Shown here: in pieces, positions 12,000 through 24,100 of the stretch
How the letters are laid out: each line of letters starts with the position of its first letter
Position numbering within the stretch: position 1 is the first letter of the stretch
Assembly: GCA_963971285.1 (NCBI GenBank)
Contig: OZ020251.1
Location: 1,612,001 to 1,676,000, forward strand
DNA: 64,000 nt
Direction: 5' to 3'
DNA from: Astropecten irregularis
Taxonomy: Eukaryota > Echinodermata > Asteroidea > Paxillosida > Astropectinidae
Made by a program: the position numbers and the translations under genes
The notes under the pieces: generated by a model
Databases searched by the model: none
What the model was told of the DNA's origin: nothing
What the model saw: the letters and a program-made list of their open reading frames with translations, nothing else

Positions 12000-13880
12000 T
12001 GTTCTGTTAGCATAGACTCGTGCCAGTGGAAGATATGGGAAGGGATGGAATGACGTCCTGTACCACGTACACACCACGAAGCTAGCTCTATGCACATTTA
12101 ACAACACAGGATGAAATGGGTATGAACAGTACCCTCAAATAAGCCAGTGAAAATAGATCCATTCAGCACTCCAGTGTCCGGCGGCCTCAGTCTCATCCCA
12201 ACTTGATCCATACGAAATACTTCGGCCACGGTATATAATACATCTAGCAGTATCGAATATCGTATGACCTCAAACAAGTTGATATTAACCTAATTACCCA
12301 ATTGTCAATTAAACATTAAAATACAGCAGCATAGTCTTATTATTTGACCGATAAAACAAGAAGGTAATTATTTACTGATTGACAAGGCTAAAAGTAACAG
12401 AAAACTGCAGTGGCATCAACGATTTCATCTGATGAAAAGAAGATGACAATTTTCATGACAAATTCTCACCCCAACTTGATCCATACGAAATACTTCGGCC
12501 ATAGTATATAATACATCTACCAGTATTGAATATCGTATGACCTCAAACAAGTTGGTAACTTGGTATTCGGACTGCCAAAACACCTGCTGTCCACACAATT
12601 ACAACAGATATTAACTTTTAATCAAACAATCAAATAAAAACCAATAAGACTGCATTATTATAAAATAGATTCACCTGGATCGAACCTTATTAGGGAGACA
12701 AGGTTTGCTATAAATTCGACCTTAGGGAGACACCGAACATTAAGGAGACATTTTTGGTGTCTCCCTAATGTTTTAGGTACCTTTTATAGACACATTTTTA
12801 ATGTCCAAATTTTTATGGAAAATAGAGAATGCTCTCAACAAAAAGATATGTCAATTTCAAGTTCATTGGTTTGGAGGATGTTTAGAAATAGGTAAGTAAA
12901 GTTCAGTGCACACCCTATGGGAATGTCTCCATAAGGTCCCATTTATAGGATAATATATATTACTCTTTATATACCTAAGTATATACTATATAACTATAAC
13001 TTTTTTTTTAAGGTATACAATGTATACAAACCTATATACCTTAAAAGCATAAACTGCAAAATAATAATCACCCTGCAACACTGCAAGATAAAATTCACCT
13101 GATGACCCAATTGTCAAATTAAACATTAAAATACAGCAGCATAGTCTTATTATATTTTAATTGAGAGCGCAAAAAGTACACCCCCCCCCCCCCCCCCCAA
13201 TAAAAAAAACCGTGGTGGCATAAACTATTTCATCTAATGAAAAGAAGACTACTATTATTTGGGTAGTATTATAATGTAGATAATTTAACTGCCTAAATTT
13301 GCTTGGAGTTAGGAGGGCCTGATCATGACGCATTTCGATCCTAGCAGGATCTTTCTCAAAGTTTTAGCCTGCTAGGATTCTAAACGTGTCATGCCCTCCT
13401 CACTCTTTAAAGGGATATGATCACCATCAGGTCATTATTTTGGCTGATGAGCAGTGTTCATCAGTTTATTACTTGTACTGTCCCTAAATTTGATTTAAAA
13501 GAGAAAAATGCATGACAGATGACAGAAATCATTTTATATAAAGACAGAATTAGACACAAATGCTCAGATGCCCATCCGTGTACATACCGTCCAACCAATT
13601 ACCGTTTCAAAATCGTTAAAAGAAAAAGGAAAAAAAACCTTCACCAGTTACCGTTTACAACTAATACGTCAACAGAAAAAAGAGAAAGCATACCCTTTAC
13701 CAGTTACCGTTTATGAATCTGTAAAATGAAAAATGAACCTTTTGCCTTTTACCATTTTCAAATGTTAATGAAGAAAAAAGGAAAAACAAACTCTTCACCG
13801 TTCATTTATTCACCTTACTTTGCAACAGAAACACAATCAACAAAAACCTGTGACCGTGAATCTTTTACCAGAACAAAAGA
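12000..13880 (-). repeat. 3'-side flank of BBOX-like copy A, truncated duplication unit
   Basis: 12000-12600 matches the flanks of copies B (19200-19780) and C (32390-32760, inverted), for example AGCTAGCTTCGTGGTGTGTA read in the C orientation. Within it, a block with CTTGATCCATACGAAATACT occurs twice (about 12197 and 12476), a local duplication. 12650-13880 holds lineage-specific sequence: a C18 run at 13181-13198, a foldback piece at 13313-13406 and a degenerate repeat of CCAGTTACCGTTTA at 13590-13710. Homology to copy D's 3' side stops about 5-10 bases after the stop codon of A. Confidence 0.6.
13313..13406. repeat. Foldback element 'GGAGTTAGGAGGGCCTGA' family
   Basis: The left half TTGGAGTTAGGAGGGCCTGA and CGATCCTAGCAGGATCTTT faces AGCCTGCTAGGATTCTAAACG and CATGCCCTCCTCACTC. 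Relatives are at 52146-52380 and 58019-58094. Confidence 0.6.
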
Positions 13881-13885
13881 TTGAC

Positions 13886-16800
13886 TTAGAATTTGAGCTT
13901 GTCCCCAAACAGGGTTTCTCGGAGAACGCGCATGCGAGAATGAGTTTCATCCCAATCCACGTAACCTCCTTCAAGATGGCGCATCCCATTCCCAGTCACG
14001 TTGTAGGCACTGCGAGCATGAAGCACGCGAATATTGCTGAAGGTCACAATTTCACCTGAAAACAAAAAAAAAAGCCAGTGAAATGTGAACAAATAGAACT
14101 AAATTGAGTTGATTCAAACCTGCGACCTCTGGAATATCACATCAATATCACATCAATATCACATTAATATCACATCAATATCACACCAATATCACAACAA
14201 TATCACACCAATATCATCACATCAATATCACACCGATATCACACCGATATCACACCAATATCACAGCAATATCACACCGATATCACACCGATATCACACC
14301 AATATCACACCAATATCACACCAATATCACAATATCACACCAATATCACACCAATATCACACCGATATCACACCGATATCACACCAATATCACACCAATA
14401 TCACACCAACATCACACCAATATCACACTAATATCACATCAATATCACACCAATATCACAATATCACACCAATATCATCACATCAATATCACACCAATAT
14501 CACAGCAATATCACAGCAATATCATCACATCAATATCACACCAATATCACATCGATATCACACCGATATCACACCATCGCACCCGTGATATTGCACCCGG
14601 ATATCACACCGATATCACACCAATATCACACCAATATCATACCAATATCACACCAATACCGCACCAATATAATACCAATATCACACCAATATCACACCAA
14701 TATCACAATATCTACCAACTGAGCTTACCAACTCTGTTAGTGGTGTAATTGTATTTAAATGAGATGATTAATTCAGTCTTGTCTTGTTTTATGCAACACT
14801 GAATTAAAAGACAAAGTCACCATCAACAAACCTGGAGCAAGAGTGTGTGAAATCACGTTACCAGGGCGATACACCACTTGGTTAAACAGCTTGATAGCTC
14901 TGTACATCTCAGTGACCTCATCAACGGGGAGGGACATAGAGGGCGCCCTCACAGTGTCGTTGTAGTTTATCTGTTTGAATTCACCGTTGGCTTGGCACCT
15001 GCGATTATGAAATCCATTAGGGATTTGTTACCGGTACTTCATATTGCCATTTTATCTCAAGTACATGTATGTCTTTACTAGTTTTTCATACTTTGGTAGC
15101 ATATCGAAACAGTAATCTTCATAGAATTACCTATAACTTAAAGGGTATGAACATGGTAATGAAGAAATATTAGAGGCTTTGCATGGTGACAATTGGTATG
15201 GGGATCGGTTTGCTGAAACACTATGTAAGAATCGTTCGTACTTTCGCACTTCTACTTCGTTTGCACTTCTTAAAGGTCTTAACGTTTCGAATAGCCTGCT
15301 CTAGTCATCATCAGGAGACCAAGATGGTGATAGTAGAAAAACCTCATTAATTTTTTTCTCCCCGAAATGCTGTGTAGGCTCTATTTGTCCAGACAAAAAA
15401 AAAAAAACCATTGACCAAATTTTGATCTTCAGAAGATTAAAAATCTTATGAAAATATAAAAATGCCTTTGGTTTACTTAACTGTTAACTCAAAAAGTGGA
15501 CATTGTATGGGACTGGGAATTTCACAGATAATTTTTACTGTATCTTATCGGATATTTTTGCTCATAAATCTGCAAATAGGTACAAGTTATAAGATAACAC
15601 TGTATTCAAAATAGGGTTAATAGATTTGGTGAAGTCAGTGGCGTCACCAAGGGGGGGCCAGGGGGGGCACGTGCCCCCCCCCGGAAAACCTCGTGCCCCC
15701 CCCCCCATTTGAAATTTGGGTTGGTGAAAAAAAATATAATATATAAAAAGTTTGCCCCCCCCAACAATTGCTAGTGCCCCCCTTGTGCCCCCCCCAGACT
15801 CAAAAGTCTGGTGACGCCACTGGGTGAAGTGCACGTCGAATTTGAATAATTTACTTGTTTATTAACATAATGAATATTCTACAATTATAGTTATTGCAAT
15901 GGCATGCAATGTTCTTTCGATCGATTGATTTTCTTCCGAGTATTCTCAGCCGATTTTCTTGTTGACTTTAAAGGTAGAGTAAATGATTGGTAACATACTC
16001 AAACAGAAATGTTCACAGATTTACATATAACCTTCAGGATAAGTTTCATGAAGTTGGTACTGGTAGAAACATACCCAAAATATTTCCACCCGAGATGGTG
16101 TATTTATCTTGATATTAGTCAATTAAACAAAGTCCGGCGAAAACAATTTTGATCTCGGGATGAGATCAAAACCAAAAGAAGAGATGAGTCGGGTTTTCGC
16201 TTTTTTCTTGTAACTCACAAGTCCGATTATTGAGCTCAAAATTTCACAGGGTTTTTATTTCATGTACATGTTTAATCAGACAAAGTGTGAATGCTTTTCT
16301 GTCTTTAAGATTAGCGACTTACTGTATGGTAGGCACGCTGTTTCTGACGTTGAAATCTTTGACATATTCCGAGCCAAATACCATGAAGTCGACATTACGT
16401 GAGGTCAATAGTTTGTATTCTGCTGGAAACTCTTTCCTGATCTGTTCTGCTGCATTCAGCCCGTCTGTGAATTGGTTCACCCCGCCTGTGACGTCACTCG
16501 TCCTGGCAACACAATGAAGCATCTGAATCTATGGATCAATCATGAACATCAATATTCTCATTTTACCCTGGAGTTCAGACAAGAAATTTAATTGAAAATG
16601 GTCCTTGATTTCCATTCCTTTTAGGAAAAAGAAGTACAAACGTGTCAAAGCCATTGTCAACATTGTCATTGTGTCGTCATGGAGGTATAGGAGTGACGTA
16701 CATGGTGCAATTGTCACTTTCATTTTGTTTGGTAATATATCATTATGTCGTTATGGCAATAATACACTAGCTTTGTCATATTACTTCTCATGCAGCATCC

Positions 16801-18371
16801 GTGTGGAGTGGCCCACTAACAAATTATGATAAAATGTGCAAAAGCGTGCTTTGCGCATCATTATGGGTTTTTAGTACACAACATATCATAATGAGGCCGT
16901 TTTATCTGTGGTTTATTTGGTCTAGTGGAGGAACGAACGTAGGGTGTCCTTAAATGTGTTTCTAAAACATTGAAGAACAACATTCAATTTAGGCAATTCC
17001 TTCCCCCTGAAACTACGAATACTAGGCCATCTAGATCTATTAACAAACGACGACATACAGAGCTGCGATGTAAAACCAGTCACATGCAGAAGAGTGCAAT
17101 TCCCTATTTTATCTGCCATTTATACAATTCTCATTTTAATTAATCTTAAATAAACTCTATTGTTTCACTCCTTTTTTTATCATGGAATCTTTTTAAAATG
17201 TAAATTCTTAACGCAATTCTGCTCTGTGGCCGCAAAGTTAGAATTTTTAATTAACCAACTTGAATAAATGAATGAATGAATGATTGTCATTGGGGATGTA
17301 TTGGCAATATTTATCATTGTTCAATTGTCATTGTCAGTTATTATAGTCTTCAGGCACCATCAAATGATGGAATCTCTCTTCATGATTGTATTATTATGTG
17401 GTGATGGTGATAATTGTGGTGATGACAAAATCGAACAATCTCACCATCATAATTCAAGTGCTTGAAAGAACTTTACTTTAATTTTCTTTTTCTTTTACAT
17501 TTTTCAAGTGCCTTTTCACCACAGAGTAAAAGGCACAGGTACTTACGCCAGGGTTAAATTTTCTGTACGGCTGATCAACATGAAGCCCAAGATTTTTTGC
17601 CGTGTAAGCAAGGCTGCAAGAATCAACTTTGCTCTCAATTTGGAACACCAGCCTTCAGAAAGACAAAGCAAACAAAATGAGATAATTGCAGATATTTGAG
17701 GCAAATTTAATCACATGAATATTTCATTATCCATCAAAAAACATGTAATAAGATACCTGTACTTTGATTCAAATCGATGTAAAGATAAAGAATAGAGAAA
17801 ATTATGCAAAGTGTATAACATTGAACTTTTACCCGTTTGCTGTCGGCTTCAAATAAGCGATTTTGTCGGCCAGTTTCTTGAGAGCTCCTTGCTCAGTAGG
17901 TGCACCTGTTACCAGAGCCAACCCCTTGGTGTTCAAGACTTCCAGCCAGTTATACAGCTCCATGTCATCTTGTAGAACCTTCTGGAAGTCAAAGGTGGGT
18001 ATGTTGCCATTCATCTCAGCTCCCCACATCTCCAGCTTGGGATGGCTCACCGAATCTCTCTCTACCTCTGAGAATCGTTGGTCATTGAGCCAGTCGGCGT
18101 GGAAGTCACTCCGGTGCTTATCGGGCCAGGTGATGCTCAGGGTACGGCCTTCATCGACGACTTCCTCGGTGGATGGTATCACATCGGGATCCAGGTCGGT
18201 CATTAAGGATGCTCTCTGTCCAGAGGATGGATGGTAGCATTGGGTACAGAGGCAGTTATCCCTCAGCCAGACGTAGGGATAGGTTCCTTGGAAACCATTG
18301 CTGATGTCTGCTCGATACCAGCGCTTTGCATCATCCCTTGAAATCTTCAACAACCGGAGAACAGACGCCAT
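13886..18371 (-). CDS. Gamma-butyrobetaine dioxygenase-like protein, copy A, 5 coding exons, 395 residues
   Basis: Exons in transcription order: 17833-18371, 17547-17652, 16323-16528, 14832-14998, 13886-14055 (539, 106, 206, 167, 170 bases). All have GT/AG borders, phases are consistent and the stop is TAA. The product matches animal BBOX1, the Fe(II)/2-oxoglutarate dioxygenase of the last step of carnitine synthesis. Visible sites: zinc ligands Cys40, Cys42, Cys45 (NCLCTQC) and His86 (WPDKHRSDF); iron ligands His204 and Asp206 (LGLHVDQPY) and distal His352 (RVLHARSAY); the 2-oxoglutarate-binding Arg365 (MRHLEGGY). The residues equivalent to two aromatic substrate-cage positions of human BBOX1 (TFYGHTW) are replaced (TANGLVF). 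The start is the MASV methionine, just inside a TTTCACAG acceptor, implying a non-coding first exon. BBOX2/TMLHE-like activity is possible; exact substrate uncertain. Confidence 0.88.
14134..14711. repeat. 11-bp minisatellite in intron 4 of copy A, inside a tRNA-like SINE
   Basis: About 50 units of ATATCACACCA with A/G/C variants. It is flanked by a B-box-like GATTCAAACC (14111-14120, minus-strand GGTTTGAATC) and an A-box-like TACCAACTGAGCTTA (14713-14727, minus-strand TAAGCTCAGTTGGTA). The array has expanded between the two halves of a tRNA-derived head. Long open frames here are by-products of an 11-base repeat without stop codons. Confidence 0.9.
15636..15822. mobile_element. hAT-like MITE with 8-bp target duplication
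   Basis: Ends CAGTGGCGTCACC and GGTGACGCCACTG are exact inverted repeats. The flanks GGTGAAGT (15628-15635) and GGTGAAGT (15823-15830) are an exact 8-bp duplication, diagnostic of hAT transposons. The interior is made of C and G runs. It is in intron 3 of copy A only. Confidence 0.88.
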
Positions 18372-18404
18372 TGCTGTGAAATTATCAATCAAACAAATTC
18401 AGGG

Positions 18405-18540
18405 GTCGATTTCACCAAGCACTAAGATCAATCTTAAATCATCAACCAATCTTAATTGCTATGCAAAGTGTGATGTCACAATGCAAATTACCATGGTGAT
18501 ACTGACAACTCATCTCAACTTAAAGTTTAGTGAAATCCAG
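18405..18540. repeat. Interspersed element with GGGGTCGATTTCACC end, upstream of copy A
   Basis: GGGGTCGATTTCACCAAGCA ... CACTAAGATCAATCTTAA ... AGTGAAATCCAGCTCTGG. The same element in the same place and inverted orientation precedes copy D at 33006-33155, so it predates the inverted duplication. Confidence 0.75.
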
Positions 18541-18568
18541 CTCTGGGGCCAATTTCATAAAACTGTTA

Positions 18569-19057
18569 GGCCAAGTAAAAAAAAAAATATGTTTCTCGTC
18601 CGGGTTTTTCAAAAAATTGAAAAAGAGGGGCTTTTTATTTTTTATTTTTCAAAATGGCCGCCATCTGAGATTTTTGTTGATCCCGTGTGTTTTTCCAATC
18701 ACGCAAAACATTAAAATAATGGAGACATTGTAATTCACACAAGAAATTAACATATTTACAATGTTTTAATAATGTTAGCACCAAGTGTTAGCACCTCTAA
18801 GCATATAAAATTACGCTGGAGCCAGAAATTGAATATAGACGTTTACAAATGCATAAATATTAGATGGTACGATACAAAAGAGTCTATGAAGAAAGCTACG
18901 ATGTTGAAAATATTCTTTTCACGATGGGATTTCGGGATTTTTCAATGTTAAAAACGAAGTTTTCAACAACAAAAAATCTCATTTTTTGAAAATCAAAAAT
19001 CAAAAAAAAATCGAGGCGGGCGGGGACGAGAAACATTTTTTTTTTTTTTACTTGGCC
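18569..19057. mobile_element. 489-bp Tc1/mariner-like non-autonomous element, TA target duplication
   Basis: Ends GGCCAAGTAAAAAAAAAAA and its complement, extending to about 33 bp with GTTTCTCGTCC. TA flanks both ends (18567-18568, 19058-19059). The matching region upstream of copy D (about 32970-33000) has no insertion, so it entered after the arms separated. No transposase seen. Confidence 0.78.
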
Positions 19058-19199
19058 TAAAGCAGTAGCACCAAAATTTGCTAAGCATGACATTTCTGTC
19101 TTAATAAAAACAGGGTAAACAACCACATTTCCACGTGTTGTGTATCACGTGTGATTGTTCTTTGGCTGTTGTTCGCTGACCATGAATATCAAACTTGCA

Positions 19200-21143
19200 C
19201 ACAAGTTACTTGCTCACTCACCGTTCTGTTAGCATAGACTCGTGGAAGAAATGGGAAGGAATGGAGTGATACCTGTAGTCCTGTACCACGTACACACCAC
19301 GAAGCTAGCTCTATGCACATTAATAACACAGGATGAAATGGGTCTGAATAGTACCCTCAAATAAGCCAGTAGTCTTGGTTCCAAAACCTTCGTTGTTGCT
19401 TTCCCGCGGCGCATAGGGCGGCCCCGCGCGGCGAATATGGGACAACTCTGTCAGACTTTTGGCAACTCTGACAGAATTCTCCCATACCCGCCGCGCGGGG
19501 GCGCCCTATGGGCAGAGAAAGCAGAGAAAGCAACAACGAAGGTCTTGGAACCAAGACTAATAAGCCAGTGAAAATAGATCCATTCAGCACTCCAGTGCCG
19601 GCCTCAGTCTCATCCCACTGACCTAAATACTTCGGCCATAGTATAATACGTGTGAGTGGACAACCCTTTATACAATGAAGGTCAAATAACAATACCAGTA
19701 TTGAATATCGTATGACCTCAAACAAGTTGGTAACTTGGTATTCGGACTGCCAAAACACCTGCTGTCCAAATTGAATGATTGGGAATGTTGCACACCATTA
19801 CAGCAGCTATTTACTTTTATAATCAAACAATCCAATAAAAACCAATAAGACTGCATTATTATGAGAGAAATTCCTCTTTGAATAGGCCTATATACATTTC
19901 CATAATTCATAATTCTTGAAATTATAAAACTTAAAACCATTCATTCAAAAAATAAAAATCACCCTACAACATTGCAAGATAAAACTCCCCTGATGACCCA
20001 ATTGTCAAATTAAAATTTAAAAATGAATACAGCAGCTGCACCCGATACTCACAAACTGTGTCAGTGTCGGGTGGCAGATTACCAAGAAGGTAATTATTTA
20101 CTGATTGACAAGGCTAAAAGTAACAGAAAACTGCAGTGGCATCAACGATTTCATCTGATGAAAAGAAGATGACAATTTGGGTAATATTTATAAATTATAT
20201 ATAGAGAATTTAACTCCCTAAATTTGATTTAAAAAGAGAAAATACAAGAAGAGAAGAGAAGTAAGATGACAGAAATCATTTTAATATAAAGACAGAATTA
20301 GAAACAAATGCTCAGTTGCCCTAATCCCCCTTGATTACAATGCTTTGGTTCACTCTTCCTAGGAGAGCTCAATTTTGATCTACTGTATATTTTTTTTAAG
20401 TCTCTTCCCTTTTATTTTAGATCTTTAAAAGAGCAATTGTTTTTGGTCATTGTTTTGACTCTTTTCTGGATAATTTTGCCTGAAATGCTGTATTTAATAC
20501 AGCATATTTGAGGGCACGAAACGATATCCACATGAATACACCCAAAATATTTTTGAGAACAACAAATGATTCCAATAAAATAAATTAGTTCAAAAACAAA
20601 AAAGGTTTAGAGGGAATAAGTTGAAAAAATTTGAGGGCATAAAACAATTTTCATATATTACACGAAAATATTTCGAGGCTTTTCCAACTTGCATGTATCA
20701 ATTTTGCCTAAACACGTTGAAAATTCCTGATTAAAAAAAGGGAATACTATAGGTCAAATCATCCATTGCTTTGGTTAAGAAAGAGTGATTAAATACAAAG
20801 TTATACTTAAATTTTGTATAGTAAAAAAAACTTTAAAACGACTGGAAGTGAAACTATCACGTACGTATATATTTGATCGTAATTATCATGAAAACGGCTA
20901 AATTGTACCGTTTATTTGAGTGGAATGTTCTATTCTACATTTTGAGACCTTTCCAAAGCCATACAATTAAAATTGGAAATGTTTCATTTGTTTAAATTGA
21001 ATCTTTTTTAATTGAATTGTTTAATGTACATGACATTTCCCTTAAACTCAGAATTGAATCCATGATGAATGAAGAGAAATGCCCCTGTACGTGCTCGTCA
21101 ACATCGCGTAGATTTCATCATCTTGATTAAATCAAAGAATGAC
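19200..21143 (-). repeat. 3'-side flank of copy B, shared with copy C
   Basis: Inverted match to 30894-32760 through most of its length, for example GTAAACGGTACAATTTAGCC in the C orientation and the block with GGTAACTTGGTATTCGGACT. It contains one insertion absent from the C side (19371-19558). No gene seen. Confidence 0.75.
19371..19558. mobile_element. 188-bp GC-rich foldback MITE with 11-bp target duplication
   Basis: Ends AGTCTTGGTTCC and GGAACCAAGACT are exact inverted repeats, and the arms with CCGCGCGG and GCGCCCTATG pair to a loop near 19458. AATAAGCCAGT is duplicated exactly at 19360-19370 and 19559-19569. Empty sites exist at about 12145 and 32605. A 9-11 bp duplication fits Mutator-like elements; the family call is inference. 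Confidence 0.82.
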
Positions 21144-24100
21144 TTAGAAGTTGAGCTTGTCCCCATACAGGGTTTCTCTGAGAACGCGCATGCGAGAATG
21201 AGTTTCATCCCAATCCACGTAACCTCCTTCAAGATGGCGCATCCCATTCCCAGTCACGGTGTAGGCACTGCGAGCATGAAGCACGCGAATATTGCTGAAG
21301 GTCACAATTTCACCTGAAAATGTGAACAAATAAAGATAAATACGGTTGGATTCAACCTGCGACCTCTGGAATATCACACCAATATCACATCAATATCATA
21401 CCAACATCACACCAATATCACACCAGTATCACACCAGTATCACACCAGTATATCACACCGATATCACACCAACATCACACCGACAACACAAAAATATCAC
21501 GCAGATATCACACCAATATCACACCAATATCACACCAGTATCACACCAGTATATCACACCAATATCACACCAACATCACACCAATATCACACCAATATCA
21601 CACCAGTATCACACCAGTATATCACACCAATATCACACCAACATCACACCAATATCACGCAGATATCACACCAATATCACACTAGTATATCACACCAATA
21701 TCACACCAATATCACACCAATTATATTATATCACACCAATATCACACAGATACACCACCGATATCACACAAACATCACACCAATGTCACACCAATAGGCC
21801 AACAATGAGCTATCCAGCCCTACGCGTATGTCAGTGGTGTCTATTCGAGGATGATGAGGATGAATTCAGTCTTTTATACAACACTGAATTAAAAGACACA
21901 ATCACCATTAACAAACCTGGAGCAAGAGTGTGTGAAATCACGTTACCAGGGCGATACATCACTTGGTTAAACAGCTTGATAGCTCTGTACATCTCAGTGA
22001 CCTCATCAACGGGGAGGGACATAGAGGTCGCCCTAGCAGTGTCGTTGTAGTTTATCTGTTTGAATTCACCGTTGGTTTTGCACCTGCGATTATGAAATCC
22101 AATTACTGACGTTACTTCATGTTGCCATTTTATCTCAAATATGTCTTTACTTGTTTTTCATACTTCGGTAGCATACCGAAATAGTAATCTTCACAGATTT
22201 GCCTATAACTTAAAGGTAGTATCATACTTTGTTTTTTGTCAAAGAATTACAGATTCATGAACATAAATATCAAGGAAGATAAAGTAACAGTCATCTGTGG
22301 AAATTTCAGTCCCATACGGTGCCCAATTTTCGAGAAAACAGTGAAAAACTGCCACAGTATTCCTTAAGTCTTTTCTCTTTTATTTTTGATCTTTTAAAAT
22401 ATCAAACAGATTTTTTTGACGTTGTTTTACTAACTTCTGGATAAATACACCATTTCAGACGGAAACAATTTAACGGTATGTTTCTACTAGCATCATCTTC
22501 ATACCCTGAAAGTTATACGTAAATCTGTGAACATTTCTGTTTTGGTCTCTTACCAAAGTATGATACTACCTGGTGATGGTACAAACATACAGTTAACATT
22601 TTTTTCTGCACGAAATGCTGTAGACTCTATATTTATCCAGAAAAGAATAATGCACCAATTGATCTTCTGAAAATCTCATGAAAATAATGCCATAGGTGTA
22701 TTTTACTGTTTTCTCTGAAAGTGGGCACTGTATGGGACTAGGAATTTCACAGATGACTGTTATTGTATCAGACATATAAATGGGTACGTATTTTGCATAA
22801 TATCGATATATAAATCAATTGTATTGCGTGTTTGCATAATTACATATGACCTCGTCTTTGCATTGACACGGCAAGTTATAACATAACATAGGCCTAATAC
22901 ACCGAATCGGCGTTTCCACAATAATAATGCACATACGGCCCATACAATGACGTGGCCGGTGTGTGGTAGGCCTTACACTTTAGTCATTTATTTCAAAATT
23001 TGAAAGTGACGTCCCAATAACGGTACCGGCCCGGATAACTGTGACATATTAATGATGCAAAGAAAGGTACCACGAGAAGTGAAAAACCGAATGTGAAATG
23101 CGTATGCGTACAGGGGGAAGGGGGTTGGGACCATTGCGTACGCCTTGCGTACAGAGGGGGAGGGGGGGACAAAAAAGTCAGCATTTCGTGCGTACGTACT
23201 TTATGGACGGCCCCTAGGCCTAATACACCGAATCGGCGTTTCCACAATAATAATGCACATACGGCCCATACAATGACGTGGTCGGTGTGTGGTAGGCCTA
23301 CTGTGTAGGCAATGCATGATTGAGCATTATGTGAAGGTTTGAAGTTCAAGTGGAAGTCAATGTATTAAACATGTATAGGATGGAGTGTGTGTACATGTAA
23401 TTGATTCCAGCTTGCACGTAATGAACACTACAAGTCAGCAGGCCTACATCGCAATACAAACAGGGGCCAATTCCATACAACTGTTAAGGTTGTATCATAC
23501 TTTGGTAAGAAACCAAAACAGAAATGTTCACAGATTTACATTTCACTTACAGGGTATGAAGATGGTGATGGTAGAAACATACCGTTAACATTTTTCAGCC
23601 TGAAATGATGTATTTATCCAAAAATTAGTAAAACAACGACCGAAAATCTTTTTGATCTTTTAAAAGATAAAAAATAAAAGAGAAGGCTTAAGAAATACTG
23701 TGGCTGTTTTTCACTGTTTTCTCAAAAGGTGGGCAACGTATGGGACTAAAACTTTCACAGACGACTGTTACTGTATCTGTCTTGGTATGTTTGCCCATGA
23801 ATCTGCATTTCTTTGATAAAAACCAAAGTATGATATTACCTTTCAGATTTTGTTGTGGGAGTTATAAGATAACATTGTATTCAAATTAGGGTTAATAGTC
23901 TTGGGTCTTGGCGCTCCTAATTATAATGGTTTATTTGTTTAGTTTGACACAATGTATATTCTACAATAATAGTTATCAATGCAATGTCATGCAATATAAT
24001 TATTTCAACGATCGATTGATTTTCTTCTGAGTATTCTCAGTTGATTTTCCTGTTGACTTTAAAGGTAGAGTAAATGATTGGTAAGACACCAAAACAGAAA

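Noticed and set aside
14109-14588. Long open frame of repeated Ser-His-Gln-Tyr-His residues (also near 21346, 30283, 42412)
   Set aside because: It is the translation of the 11-bp intronic minisatellite, between well-defined BBOX exons; no start context or conservation independent of the repeat.
15562-15834. Gly-rich open frame on the minus strand
   Set aside because: Lies over the hAT-like MITE with C and G runs; no protein-like composition.
17863-18237. Open frame on the strand opposite BBOX exon 1 (also at the other three copies)
   Set aside because: Antisense shadow of the conserved exon; it recurs only because the exon does.
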